Shown here: piece by piece, positions 5,859-12,213 of the stretch
How positions within the stretch are numbered: position 1 is the stretch's first letter
Layout: every line of letters begins with the position of its first letter
IMG/VR virus record: IMGVR_UViG_3300048839_000409
Location: 1 to 29,046 of that record
Direction: 5' to 3' (one strand)
DNA length: 29,046 nucleotides
Origin: a virus
Notes under the pieces: model-generated
Seen by the model: the letters and a program-made list of their open reading frames with translations, nothing else
Databases searched by the model: none
What the model was told of the DNA's origin: nothing
Translations under genes and position numbers: made by a program

Positions 5859-6289
5859 ACCACTGCACTCTCTGCGGCGGCGCCGGCCATAGTGTCCGCT
5901 CGTGTCCATGGGCACGTCGCATGCTGGTATGTGGCGGCCGCAACTTCAGCGACCATCGCTGGCTCTATCGCGTGCTGGACGATCTGCACGCCGTCAACCG
6001 CATCGGCCTGGTGATCCACGGTGCTGCCCGCGGGGCCGACAGCCTGGCGCACAGCTGGGCGGTGTCACGAGGCGTCGAGCCGTGGCCATTCCCGGCCCGC
6101 TGGAGCATTGACGGACCCGGCGCTGGTCCGATCCGCAATGGCCGCATGCTCACCGAGGCTCAGCCCCATTTCTGCGTCGCCTTCCCAGGCGGCACCGGCA
6201 CGCAAGACATGATCAAGCGGGCGCACAAAGCCGGCGTGTTGGTGTTGACACCTAGCCGGCCTTGCGCTAATGTTGGGGCTCTTGCTTGA
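5855..6289 (+). CDS. Zinc-knuckle plus SLOG-family (DUF2493/YspA-like) fusion
   Basis: The first 17 residues hold an exact CCHC zinc knuckle, CX2CX4HX4C (Cys4, Cys7, His12, Cys17). From residue 24 follows a DUF2493/SLOG Rossmann-like fold: VCGGRNFSDHRW, then HGAARGADSLA (substrate loop) and FPGGTGTQDMIKRA (the conserved GG-T turn). SLOG proteins bind nucleotide-derived ligands and appear in conflict systems. The knuckle could target the protein to nucleic acid. It starts with an ATGA overlap at the end of the HTH gene, and a terminator follows at 6306. Catalytic activity is not shown by the sequence. Confidence 0.8.
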   Translation: MNHCTLCGGAGHSVRSCPWARRMLVCGGRNFSDHRWLYRVLDDLHAVNRIGLVIHGAARGADSLAHSWAVSRGVEPWPFPARWSIDGPGAGPIRNGRMLTEAQPHFCVAFPGGTGTQDMIKRAHKAGVLVLTPSRPCANVGALA

Positions 6290-6305
6290 GCCGACCTCCC
6301 CCTTA

Positions 6306-6330
6306 GCCGCCCCTCGTGGGCGGCTTTTTT
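6306..6330 (+). terminator. Intrinsic terminator
   Basis: GCCGCCC (6306-6312), a five-base loop, GGGCGGC (6318-6324) and TTTTTT (6325-6330) form a strong rho-independent terminator. It ends the operon at 5131-6289 and insulates it from the minus-strand gene that stops at 6329. Confidence 0.9.
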
Positions 6331-6523
6331 ATTTGGTCAGCTCCAGCACATGCGCCCACAGTTGCGCCTCGGCCTCAGCCCTGGTCGCACCGCCCCGCAG
6401 CGCGACGTAATAGTCAGCCCTAATGCTGTGGACGCAGGCCCCGCCACCGCGGCGGTGCGGGAAGTGGTATCCGCCACAGCCACACTTGAGCCGTTGGTTT
6501 CGCTTCCATCGCTTGCTACCCAT
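6329..6523 (-). CDS. Small Cys/His-rich protein (64 aa)
   Basis: The ATG (6521-6523) overlaps the stop of the primase-helicase gene by eight bases, which suggests coupled translation. The product has a possible metal site, CGCGGYHFPHRRGGGACVH, with three cysteines and three histidines within 20 residues. It then has an Arg/Glu-rich helix (ATRAEAEAQLWAHVLEL). I recall no named family. It is probably a nucleic-acid-binding accessory of the replication operon. Confidence 0.55.
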   Translation of the reverse strand: MGSKRWKRNQRLKCGCGGYHFPHRRGGGACVHSIRADYYVALRGGATRAEAEAQLWAHVLELTK

Positions 6524-8906
6524 GGCCGGCCTTCAGAATCGCGCCGATCTGCGCATTGGTGTATGTCTTGGCCACCTCGGCCGGGCTCGTGATGCTCGCG
6601 GCCGGTGAGCCCAGTTTGACGTAGAGCCGCGGCTTGCCACCGTCAGGCATCACATCGTTGTTGACCCGGCCGCCGCTGAGCGCTGGGTGCCAGTCGTAGC
6701 CGAGGCCCTGCATGAGCCCACGCCTCTTGTTGATTGGGATGCCGCCCTTGTTGATCCGGTCCAGCAGGCGATCCAGTTGGATGCTGCTGACCCAGCCGCC
6801 GCGGAAGCCGCTGACGCCCTGCTCGATGGCCTCAAGCACCTCTTGCTCCACGCTGCCCATGCCGAACTCAATGGCCTCGGTGGTGCTGCTTGTGTCGGGT
6901 GCTCGCTGGCATCCGGTCGCAGGGTTGAACTCGTCGGGGATCGGCAGCGTCCACAGCAGCTCACTCACGATCGCGGCACCGTCCGCCTTGTACCAGGCGT
7001 AGAGCTGCTGGAAGTAGTTGCCACCCATGCCGTCGCGCGCCAAGTCCTCGCGGTTCTGCTGTGCGGTGTAGAACGGGGCAAAGCGTCGATCGTTGCGCGT
7101 CTTGATCAACCCGTCCTTGTGGTTCGAGTTGAACACGAAGTTGCAGCAAATCTCGGTGCTGATCTGATCCTCGCCCTTCTTCTGGATTTCGTAGCCGGCA
7201 CCAGCTGTGATCATCGGCTTCAGCTCTTCGATCACATCCACCGTCACGTTGCCACGCTTGATGTGAATATCTTCAACCAGTATCGCGGTGGTGCCGCAGA
7301 GCCAGTGGTTGAACGGACTGGCGAGCTGGCTTGCCTTGGGCCAGTGCACATAGCGCGGGCCGATGGCCGAGGCCACCGCTAGGCTCAGTAGTGTCTTGCC
7401 GTTGCCCTCGACGCCCTGAAACAGTGGAGCCCATTGGAATTTCACGCCCTGGTGCTGGACGCAGGCGGCCAGGTAGTAGAGAGCGATGTTGCGGTCACGC
7501 TCATTGGGCAGCAGCTTCGTCAGGTGCCGCAGGAATGGCCCAGCGTCACCCGTCTTGCGCGGCACCTCGACCGGCACCCACATATTGACGCGCACCCGCC
7601 CGGCCTCTTGGATCAGCGCGCCGGCCGGCTTGGTGGGCATGAAGCACACCGAATCTGCGACTGGGCGGCGCAGCACCTGGCTCTCGGTGAAGGCTTCCCA
7701 GGCGTTGCGCGTGGTGCGCTCGTTCATCGCATCCATGGCGAAGGTGTAGCCGCCATAGATCACCTTGAAGCGATCCTGATTGCGCAGATAGCCGCCTGGT
7801 ACCAGAACCTTGTTCAAGTCGGTGACGTACACGCAGCCCTTGAAGAACTCGACTTGCGCACCGGGCGGCAGGAACGTCCCACCCTGTACCTCGCGCTGCT
7901 CCGGTTCAGCAACAGCCTCGCCCTGCTGTGTGGCCACCGCTGCCGCTGGCAGCTCGATAGGCTTGTCGCGCAGCACCTCGCGCTGCATGCGGCAGGCGCT
8001 CATGATGGTGCGGTCGCGCAGGTAATCACTCCGATCGTCCCACTTGTCGCGCACCAGGGCCGAGCGGCGCATCAGGCGCTCCATGCGCTCGCAGTCCCTG
8101 CCCGTCCAGAATGCCAGGTGCTGAGCGAGGGCAGCATCGGCGCTGCTGCGGTCGTACACATCGCCCGATCCGCTGGGGTACGCCTGGGCCAGCACCGCCT
8201 CGTCAGCCTGCCACAGATCGCGGAACGTGGCGCCCTTGCCGAACACGCTTTTGGCGCTCTGCGATGCCAGCGCGCGACGCAGCAGCTCTTCATCATCAGT
8301 CGGCCCGTGCCAGTCCTCAGACGGGCCTTCCGACCAGTCAGCCGGCGTGCCGGCCACGGCCACCTTGGCCGGGAAATAGTGGGCCACCAGCGTGCCGAGC
8401 GCTGCGGTGCAGTCCGTGGCTGCTGAGCCCATGGCGCCCGTTCCAGTCAGCGCCACAAAGCGCTTCCTGGTGTAGAACTCAAGGCCCAATGGGACGTTCT
8501 TGCAGCCGTGCTCGGGCGCGCGGCCGGTGCCGAATATGTGCAGCCCGCGGCCCGACTGGCTCACCTCCACCGCAGCACCAGGGAACATGGCGCACAGTTG
8601 CTGCGACACAACGCTCCAGCCGTCAGGCGTCAAGCAGTCGTCAATGTCGAGGAACCAAAACGGGTCGGCCTCGGTAAACGCGAAGCCCAGGCAATAGCCG
8701 TGGCCCCAGGCTTGCACCGTGGCCAGCGCGGTCGCTGCGTCCAGCCAGTTGTTAGGGTCATGCGCGTCAACGCCAACTTTGCCCGCATAGACGTTGCACG
8801 GCAGCTTGTCGGTCTTGCCCGGCTTGTCAGCCTTCGGCACCAGCTTGCACACCAGAAACTGTCGATACGCACCAAGCGGCGCCAGCGCTTCAGGTAGCGC
8901 CTGCAT
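6516..8906 (-). CDS. Primase-polymerase / DNA helicase fusion protein
   Basis: The 796-residue protein has an N-terminal archaeo-eukaryotic primase (PrimPol-like) domain. The metal-binding pair is in FLDIDD (Asp87, Asp89) and a second motif, SQSGRGLHI (about 116-124), precedes the catalytic-site strand. The C-terminal half has an SF3/D5-like helicase core with Walker A GVEGNGKT (about 497-504), Walker B-like ILVEDIH (about 541-547) and an arginine-finger region NDRRFAPF. Such proteins prime and unwind DNA at phage forks; the NrS-1 phage protein is the known model. It is the second gene after the TetR-like gene and starts two bases past its stop. Confidence 0.88.
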   Translation of the reverse strand: MQALPEALAPLGAYRQFLVCKLVPKADKPGKTDKLPCNVYAGKVGVDAHDPNNWLDAATALATVQAWGHGYCLGFAFTEADPFWFLDIDDCLTPDGWSVVSQQLCAMFPGAAVEVSQSGRGLHIFGTGRAPEHGCKNVPLGLEFYTRKRFVALTGTGAMGSAATDCTAALGTLVAHYFPAKVAVAGTPADWSEGPSEDWHGPTDDEELLRRALASQSAKSVFGKGATFRDLWQADEAVLAQAYPSGSGDVYDRSSADAALAQHLAFWTGRDCERMERLMRRSALVRDKWDDRSDYLRDRTIMSACRMQREVLRDKPIELPAAAVATQQGEAVAEPEQREVQGGTFLPPGAQVEFFKGCVYVTDLNKVLVPGGYLRNQDRFKVIYGGYTFAMDAMNERTTRNAWEAFTESQVLRRPVADSVCFMPTKPAGALIQEAGRVRVNMWVPVEVPRKTGDAGPFLRHLTKLLPNERDRNIALYYLAACVQHQGVKFQWAPLFQGVEGNGKTLLSLAVASAIGPRYVHWPKASQLASPFNHWLCGTTAILVEDIHIKRGNVTVDVIEELKPMITAGAGYEIQKKGEDQISTEICCNFVFNSNHKDGLIKTRNDRRFAPFYTAQQNREDLARDGMGGNYFQQLYAWYKADGAAIVSELLWTLPIPDEFNPATGCQRAPDTSSTTEAIEFGMGSVEQEVLEAIEQGVSGFRGGWVSSIQLDRLLDRINKGGIPINKRRGLMQGLGYDWHPALSGGRVNNDVMPDGGKPRLYVKLGSPAASITSPAEVAKTYTNAQIGAILKAGHG

Positions 8907-8908
8907 TG

Positions 8909-9217
8909 TCAGCGCACGCTGGCCAGGGCGCGGGCGCGCAGTTCGGCCGGTGCCTTCAGCGCTTGCTTGTCACCGAGCACGATGCCCTGTGCGATCAGCT
9001 TCAGGCACTCGTCACGCACCGCGGCGCGCATCACGTCGCGGCGCAACTGGGCCATGGTGGTGAAGTATTTGTTCACGCTGGCCGGGCTGATGCCGGCCTC
9101 GTCGGCCACCTGGGCGCGTGTGAATGTGGTCAAGCCGCAGATGGCTGCGACTTTGAGAGCGGCTTGAAGAATTTCGGCCTTGCGCTCTTTGGGGGCCATG
9201 CGGGTGTATGTGCTCAT
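8909..9217 (-). CDS. Short TetR-like helix-turn-helix regulator (102 aa)
   Basis: Residues about 10-60 fit the TetR N-terminal domain: AEILQAALKVAAICG, then FTRAQVADEAGISPASVNKYF, which is the helix-turn-helix. The usual ligand-binding and dimerisation domain is missing, since the protein has only about 40 further residues. The ATG at 9217 has no ribosome site, and the predicted -10 box (9225-9230) lies only seven bases from it, so the mRNA may be leaderless. A second ATG at 9199 gives MAPKERKAEIL. The promoter carries a dyad shared with four other starts, so I infer a phage regulator acting on itself and on the replication genes. Confidence 0.75.
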   Translation of the reverse strand: MSTYTRMAPKERKAEILQAALKVAAICGLTTFTRAQVADEAGISPASVNKYFTTMAQLRRDVMRAAVRDECLKLIAQGIVLGDKQALKAPAELRARALASVR

Positions 9218-9224
9218 GCGTCAT

Positions 9225-9253
9225 AGCCTACCGGCTAGTGACGCGCATGTCAA
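9225..9253 (-). promoter_or_regulatory. Promoter of the regulator-primase operon with TGAC-N6-GTCA dyad
   Basis: On the minus strand, TTGACA (9253-9248), a 17-bp spacer and TAGGCT (9230-9225) form a promoter whose -35 box is perfect. The dyad TGAC-N6-GTCA lies at 9239-9252 in plus coordinates, overlapping the -35 and spacer. A second, longer palindrome with arms TAGCC and GGCTA (9224-9236) overlaps the -10 box and the start. The gene to its left thus appears to be autoregulated. Confidence 0.65.
9239..9252. promoter_or_regulatory. Shared operator dyad TGAC-N6-GTCA
   Basis: TGAC (9239-9242) and GTCA (9249-9252) are separated by six bases. The same 14-bp dyad is present at 220-233, 14555-14568, 16605-16618 and 20225-20238. 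This copy is flanked by TAG on the left, as in the copies at 14565-14571, 16615-16621 (GTCACTA on the plus strand) and 20222. Confidence 0.65.
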
Positions 9254-9405
9254 CACACGCTGTAGACTTTCGTGCGCACCGGCAGGATGCCGGCCAGCAC
9301 CAGCACCTCGGTGCTGGACACAACTCCGCCGAGCGATGCGGCTGCGCTGGCGTTGGCGGCACCGCCGCTCAGCCGGTACTTGATTTCGGTGGATTCGATG
9401 GCCAT
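9250..9405 (-). CDS. 51-aa fragment resembling a phage virion protein N-terminus
   Basis: The ATG (9403-9405) is preceded by AAAGGG at a good distance and lies two bases after the stop of the preceding gene. The peptide contains EIKYRLSGGAANASAAASLG, which I recognise as the opening of a common phage structural protein (an RLSGGAAN-ASLGG pattern) that is normally more than 100 residues long. After SLGGVVSSTEV the resemblance is lost and the frame ends in the TGA that is part of the -35 box of the downstream promoter. It may be a truncated relic or a real micro-protein. Confidence 0.5.
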   Translation of the reverse strand: MAIESTEIKYRLSGGAANASAAASLGGVVSSTEVLVLAGILPVRTKVYSVC

Positions 9406-9407
9406 GG

Positions 9408-9605
9408 CTACCCTTTCGGTGTTGCCGGCATGCTACATGCTTGGGTGGCGTGCGTCAACGACACCCTTGATCGGATGGCAGCGGCAAAGCGCTCAATGTC
9501 GCCATCGTCTTTGATGCCGTCGTCTCCGCTGTTCCAGTAGTCGCCTCCGAGGCTTCGGATGAACGGCTTTGCAATCGCTTCGCGCTCTTCGCCGGTGAGG
9601 ATCAT
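9408..9605 (-). CDS. Small hypothetical protein (65 aa)
   Basis: The ATG (9603-9605) has an excellent ribosome site (AAAGGAG) and overlaps the stop of the preceding gene (ATGA). The product has an acidic N-terminus (MILTGEEREAIAKPFI), a WNSGDDGIKDDGDIERFA segment with several Asp residues, and a Ser/Thr-rich end. No family is recognised. Function unknown. Confidence 0.55.
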   Translation of the reverse strand: MILTGEEREAIAKPFIRSLGGDYWNSGDDGIKDDGDIERFAAAIRSRVSLTHATQACSMPATPKG

Positions 9606-9772
9606 TGCTTTGGCTCCTTTTGTTTCATCGCCGCGCCATAGGTGGCTGAGTTGATTTGACGAAGAAGCCCGACCAGCGCCTTCTCGGCAGATGCTTCACT
9701 TCCGCAAGGAATGACTTTGACAACCTCCCCGGTCGCCAACACGAAGACTTCAATGATGTAATCTGTGCTCAT
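9602..9772 (-). CDS. Small hypothetical protein (56 aa)
   Basis: The ATG at 9772 opens a frame (MSTDYIIEVFVLATGEVVKV) ending in KQKEPKQ, where the same AAAGGAG serves the next gene. The upstream sequence AGGAGCAGCAGCC gives it a strong ribosome site. The N-terminal part looks like two beta strands followed by a helix, as in many phage early proteins. The stop overlaps the next start as ATGA. Function unknown. Confidence 0.55.
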   Translation of the reverse strand: MSTDYIIEVFVLATGEVVKVIPCGSEASAEKALVGLLRQINSATYGAAMKQKEPKQ

Positions 9773-9851
9773 GGCTGCTGCTCCTTCATGGCGTCGATGG
9801 CTGCGTCAACGGCGGCCACATTTTCTCGCTTCGTCCAAGCCTAAGCGCCGT

Positions 9852-10337
9852 TCACGGCTGCTTAGCTCGAACGTTATGGCTGGCGCCCTTGCCGATCCTG
9901 TGAGCGTCTTCCGCGAACTTCACGCCCTTACGAAATGCTGCACGCTCAACCTCGCAGGACAGTTCGATTGCGTAATTGCAGCCTTTGCTGATCTGCTCAT
10001 CCGTCAGCGGCTCAAGCGGGCGGGTGTAGAGCAGCAGGTCGGGCTGGTGGTCGTCGCGCGCCTTCCTGATGGCATCTTCCAGCGCCTTGTTGCTGTACCA
10101 AACAAGCCTAGGCGCTCCGCTCATTGGCCAATGGACAAATGCCACCGGCTGCGCCTCCGCTGCCTGCTCGGCTTCGTGGGCGGCGAGGGCGGCTCGCCAT
10201 GTCTGCCAGTGCCTACTCGTCTCGACACTGCACCACGGTGCGGCGACGCCATCAAAGCGGGTCAGGTTCAAGCCAGTTTCGGCCGCATAGACCTCAAACT
10301 CACGCAGCGCCTCGGCTAGCCTGCTGCCTGTGCTCAT
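9852..10337 (-). CDS. Phage hypothetical protein (161 aa)
   Basis: The ATG at 10337 (MSTGSRLAEALREFE) has AAGGAGG about eight bases upstream and overlaps the stop of the preceding gene (ATGA), so it is preferred over longer upstream starts. The N-terminal part has the Trp-containing helix WQTWRAALAAHEAE. The rest has YTRPLEPLTDEQISK, a motif shared by many lambdoid and betaproteobacterial phage hypothetical proteins of variable length. These are accessory early genes of unknown function. About 80 bases without a clear gene separate it from the next. Confidence 0.65.
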   Translation of the reverse strand: MSTGSRLAEALREFEVYAAETGLNLTRFDGVAAPWCSVETSRHWQTWRAALAAHEAEQAAEAQPVAFVHWPMSGAPRLVWYSNKALEDAIRKARDDHQPDLLLYTRPLEPLTDEQISKGCNYAIELSCEVERAAFRKGVKFAEDAHRIGKGASHNVRAKQP

Positions 10338-10510
10338 GCTGCACCTCCTTGCTCTGCCGCGACATACTCGGACCATTCGCATGCTTCCCGCGCCGGCCGG
10401 GCGGGCAGCAGGACCACGGCGGCATGGGTGCCGTCTTTGAGCGTGGTCAGGCCGCAGAAGGTGCCGACTTCGAGCGGTTCACCCAGAGTAGGTAGTTCGG
10501 AGAATTTCAT
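10334..10510 (-). CDS. Small hypothetical protein (58 aa)
   Basis: The ATG (10508-10510) overlaps the preceding stop, and AAGGAAC lies upstream. The product (MKFSELPTLGEPLEVGTF) resembles phage small proteins with a G-F-AG-TT type strand near residue 16-25, and a hydrophobic strand AAVVLLPARPA. The C-terminus is AAEQGGAA. I know the pattern only as a hypothetical from similar phages. It is co-translated with its neighbours. Confidence 0.6.
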   Translation of the reverse strand: MKFSELPTLGEPLEVGTFCGLTTLKDGTHAAVVLLPARPAREACEWSEYVAAEQGGAA

Positions 10511-10749
10511 TGCTGTTCCTTGTGCTTGGAGAGGGCGGCGCGGGCTTGCCTTACCTCAAGGCAAACGTCTTCGTCCAGATGGAGCATCCCCTCCAGGGCT
10601 GCCACCAGCTCCGCATTAGCTGCGTGCAGGCGGCGCAGCTCTTGGATGGCTCCGTTCACGACACCACGCTCGTGCGACGGTGTGCGGTACTTGTTGGACA
10701 TATCGACCAAGTGTTCGGCCAGGCGTAGCGCCTCGGGTTGCTTGCTCAT
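10507..10749 (-). CDS. Small helical phage protein (80 aa)
   Basis: The product is almost all helix, with AIQELRRLHAANAELVAAL and LEVRQARAALSKHKEQQ having the heptad spacing of a short coiled coil. Similar 70-90 residue proteins of the EL-RLHA-N type are common in phage accessory regions and are without known function. The start overlaps the stop of the HTH gene upstream (ATGA) and its stop overlaps the next start. Confidence 0.65.
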   Translation of the reverse strand: MSKQPEALRLAEHLVDMSNKYRTPSHERGVVNGAIQELRRLHAANAELVAALEGMLHLDEDVCLEVRQARAALSKHKEQQ

Positions 10750-11045
10750 CTTTCCGCCCCCTGTTTAATCCAGCGCCTAACCGTGGCTGCTGGCAGTTGC
10801 ATGGCTCGTGCGGCCTGCCGCATCGAGTTCCCGTTAGCGACCAGTGCTCGGGCCTGACGCTTCAGGCTCTCACGGTCGAGTGTTCGCCTGACCTGGGCCG
10901 CGCGATCGCGCTGTCGCCCAACGCTGTTCACGCGGTTCCACAGTTCGATCGGCACCTCGATCGTCGTGCTGCGATGACCTGTGGCCGACTCGTAGCGACG
11001 CCGCGTGAAGCCTTCGGCGGTTCGGCGGGTTGAAAGACATTTCAT
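10746..11045 (-). CDS. HTH domain protein, possibly a terminase-small-like or resolvase-like DNA binder (99 aa)
   Basis: The C-terminal 45 residues hold a helix-turn-helix of the Trp-repressor/transposase kind (NSMRQAARAMQLPAATVRRW). The N-terminal half is very basic with RRTAEGFTRRRYE and a strand-like TTIEVPIELWNRV. It could be a transcription factor, a nuclease accessory or a helper of the VRR-NUC protein. Its start overlaps the stop of that gene as ATGA, so they are probably made together. Confidence 0.65.
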   Translation of the reverse strand: MKCLSTRRTAEGFTRRRYESATGHRSTTIEVPIELWNRVNSVGRQRDRAAQVRRTLDRESLKRQARALVANGNSMRQAARAMQLPAATVRRWIKQGAER

Positions 11046-11521
11046 AGCGCGTCACTCCCATTCCAGAAAGCCGCGTCTCCACCAAGCGATGTGACCAGCG
11101 AGATAAACCGCAGCTGCGCCTGTTCCCGCTCGGTGCCTGTGAACCGCCAGCCAGGCTCTTTGCACTCGCGCGCCCAGAACACACCGACACGCTGACCGAT
11201 CATGTCGGGCGTCACAATGCGAGGACGCACGCCGATCAGGTCAGAGGACTTGATCACAGCGTTGATTTCCTTGCTCTCGTTGCACAGACCCCAACGAACA
11301 AAAGACCCGTCCGTCATGTAGCCTGCGCCTGAGTTGTTGCGCCACAGCCGGCCACCCTGCTTCGACGCCGCCAAGCGTGCCAAGGCGACCACAGCGGCCT
11401 CGCTCTTGCCTTCGAGTGCGGGGGCGGTTTCGGTCGCTGTATCCAGGCCCAGCGTGGCATGCAGATCATCGAGTGCCTGCTGCGTCACGCCCCAGCGGAT
11501 TGCCCATTGATTGAGGTTCAT
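11042..11521 (-). CDS. VRR-NUC domain endonuclease (159 aa)
   Basis: The protein has a short helical N-terminus and then a PD-(D/E)XK VRR-NUC core: RLWRNNSGAGY (about 58-68), KSSDLIG with Asp94, ARECK with Glu119 and Lys121, and REQAQLRFI with Gln136. Such phage enzymes cut branched or single-strand DNA in a replication/recombination set, as seen beside SF2 helicases and primase-polymerases elsewhere. It is followed by an HTH gene and preceded by a Gly-repeat gene whose stop lies two bases before this start. Confidence 0.85.
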   Translation of the reverse strand: MNLNQWAIRWGVTQQALDDLHATLGLDTATETAPALEGKSEAAVVALARLAASKQGGRLWRNNSGAGYMTDGSFVRWGLCNESKEINAVIKSSDLIGVRPRIVTPDMIGQRVGVFWARECKEPGWRFTGTEREQAQLRFISLVTSLGGDAAFWNGSDAL

Positions 11522-11522
11522 A

Positions 11523-11810
11523 TCAACCTATTCCGGAGCCGTCGCCGTCGCCGTAGCCGTCGCCGTAGCCGTCGCCGTAGCCGTCGCCGTCGCCGGAGCC
11601 GGAGCCGGAGCCGTAGCCGTAGCCGTAGCCGTAGCCGGAGCCGGAGCCGTAGCCGTAGCCGTAGCCGTAGCCGTCGCCGTAGCCGTCGCCGGAGCCGTAG
11701 CCGGAGCCGTAGCCGGAGCCGTAGCCGGAGCCGGAGCCGTCGCCGGAGCCGTCGCCGGAGCCGTCGCCGTAGCCGGAGCCGTCGCCGTCAACAAAACGGC
11801 GCTTAGCCAC
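11523..11810 (-). CDS. Gly-(Tyr/Asp/Ser) dipeptide repeat protein (95 aa)
   Basis: The GTG at 11810 opens VAKRRFVDGDGSGYGDG, with GGAGAG at a suitable distance, and the frame stays open to a stop just before the VRR-NUC start. After about residue 8 the protein is a long run of Gly-X dipeptides with X=Tyr, Asp or Ser, from a hexamer array. Glycine is always encoded by GGC and X by TAC, GAC or TCC. The start is within the end of the preceding gene (8-base overlap). I recall comparable GYGSGD proteins next to DUF6948 genes in other phages, which supports coding. Low-complexity condensate-type or adhesive roles are speculation. Confidence 0.6.
   Translation of the reverse strand: MAKRRFVDGDGSGYGDGSGDGSGDGSGSGYGSGYGSGYGSGDGYGDGYGYGYGYGSGSGYGYGYGYGSGSGSGDGDGYGDGYGDGYGDGDGSGIG
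11530..11790. repeat. Hexanucleotide repeat array (GCCGTC/GCCGTA/GCCGGA)
   Basis: More than 40 consecutive hexamers begin GCCG and end TC, TA or GA. The three types are mixed in an irregular order, with some double or triple runs. On the minus strand the three hexamers read GlyAsp, GlyTyr and GlySer. Variation is limited to codon positions that change only the second residue of each dipeptide, consistent with hexamer-scale expansion plus selection for the coding pattern. Confidence 0.95.
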
Positions 11811-12165
11811 GAATGCTCTCCGCAGCGATATTCGCACAAGGGATCAGTTCGCACACACCAGTCAAATAGATGATCGGGTTCATCGTGTCGATCTTGCACT
11901 TGCTGCGGTCGATGCCGTGCTGAGCAACACCAGATAGTGCAACGCCGTCCTTAGCCTTCCAAGACCACAGCCGCACGCTGTCGGTAAGAACCACGTTCTC
12001 GCCGTCAACAGCCTTAACGGTGCCGGCGTGAACACCCGCCGCGTAGCAGCGTGCAATGACGTAAGTGCCGACAAGAGGATGTGCGGGCCGCAAACCGGCG
12101 TAGGTTTGCGGAAACATCGCCGCGATTTGCTTCAGTTGACCAAAAGTGAGTTCATCAATATTCAC
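11803..12165 (-). CDS. DUF6948-like phage protein (120 aa)
   Basis: The GTG at 12165 has GGAG eight bases upstream. The product (MNIDELTFGQLKQIAAMF) has the features of a phage family I know as DUF6948: a helix, then VGTYVIARCYAAGVHAGTV, a VRLWSWKAKDGVALSGVAQHGI segment and a C-terminal strand. The function is unknown, but the family often sits near replication genes. Its end overlaps the start of the Gly-repeat protein by eight bases. It is the third gene of the minus operon after the HNH nuclease and the SF2 helicase. Confidence 0.75.
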   Translation of the reverse strand: MNIDELTFGQLKQIAAMFPQTYAGLRPAHPLVGTYVIARCYAAGVHAGTVKAVDGENVVLTDSVRLWSWKAKDGVALSGVAQHGIDRSKCKIDTMNPIIYLTGVCELIPCANIAAESIRG

Positions 12166-12213
12166 GCCAATCTCCGGTTGCGCACTGCCACTGCGACAGC
12201 GTTGAAGCCAACT

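Noticed and set aside
6248-6276. TTGACA with 17-bp spacer and TAATGT near the end of the SLOG gene
   Set aside because: It lies inside a coding end, faces a terminator with no plus-strand gene behind it, and lacks the operator dyad.
11511-11873. Plus-strand frames through the hexamer array (Ala-Val and Arg-Ser repeats)
   Set aside because: The plus-strand frames have no clean start or ribosome site, and the minus-strand Gly-X frame has a supported start and a fitting end.
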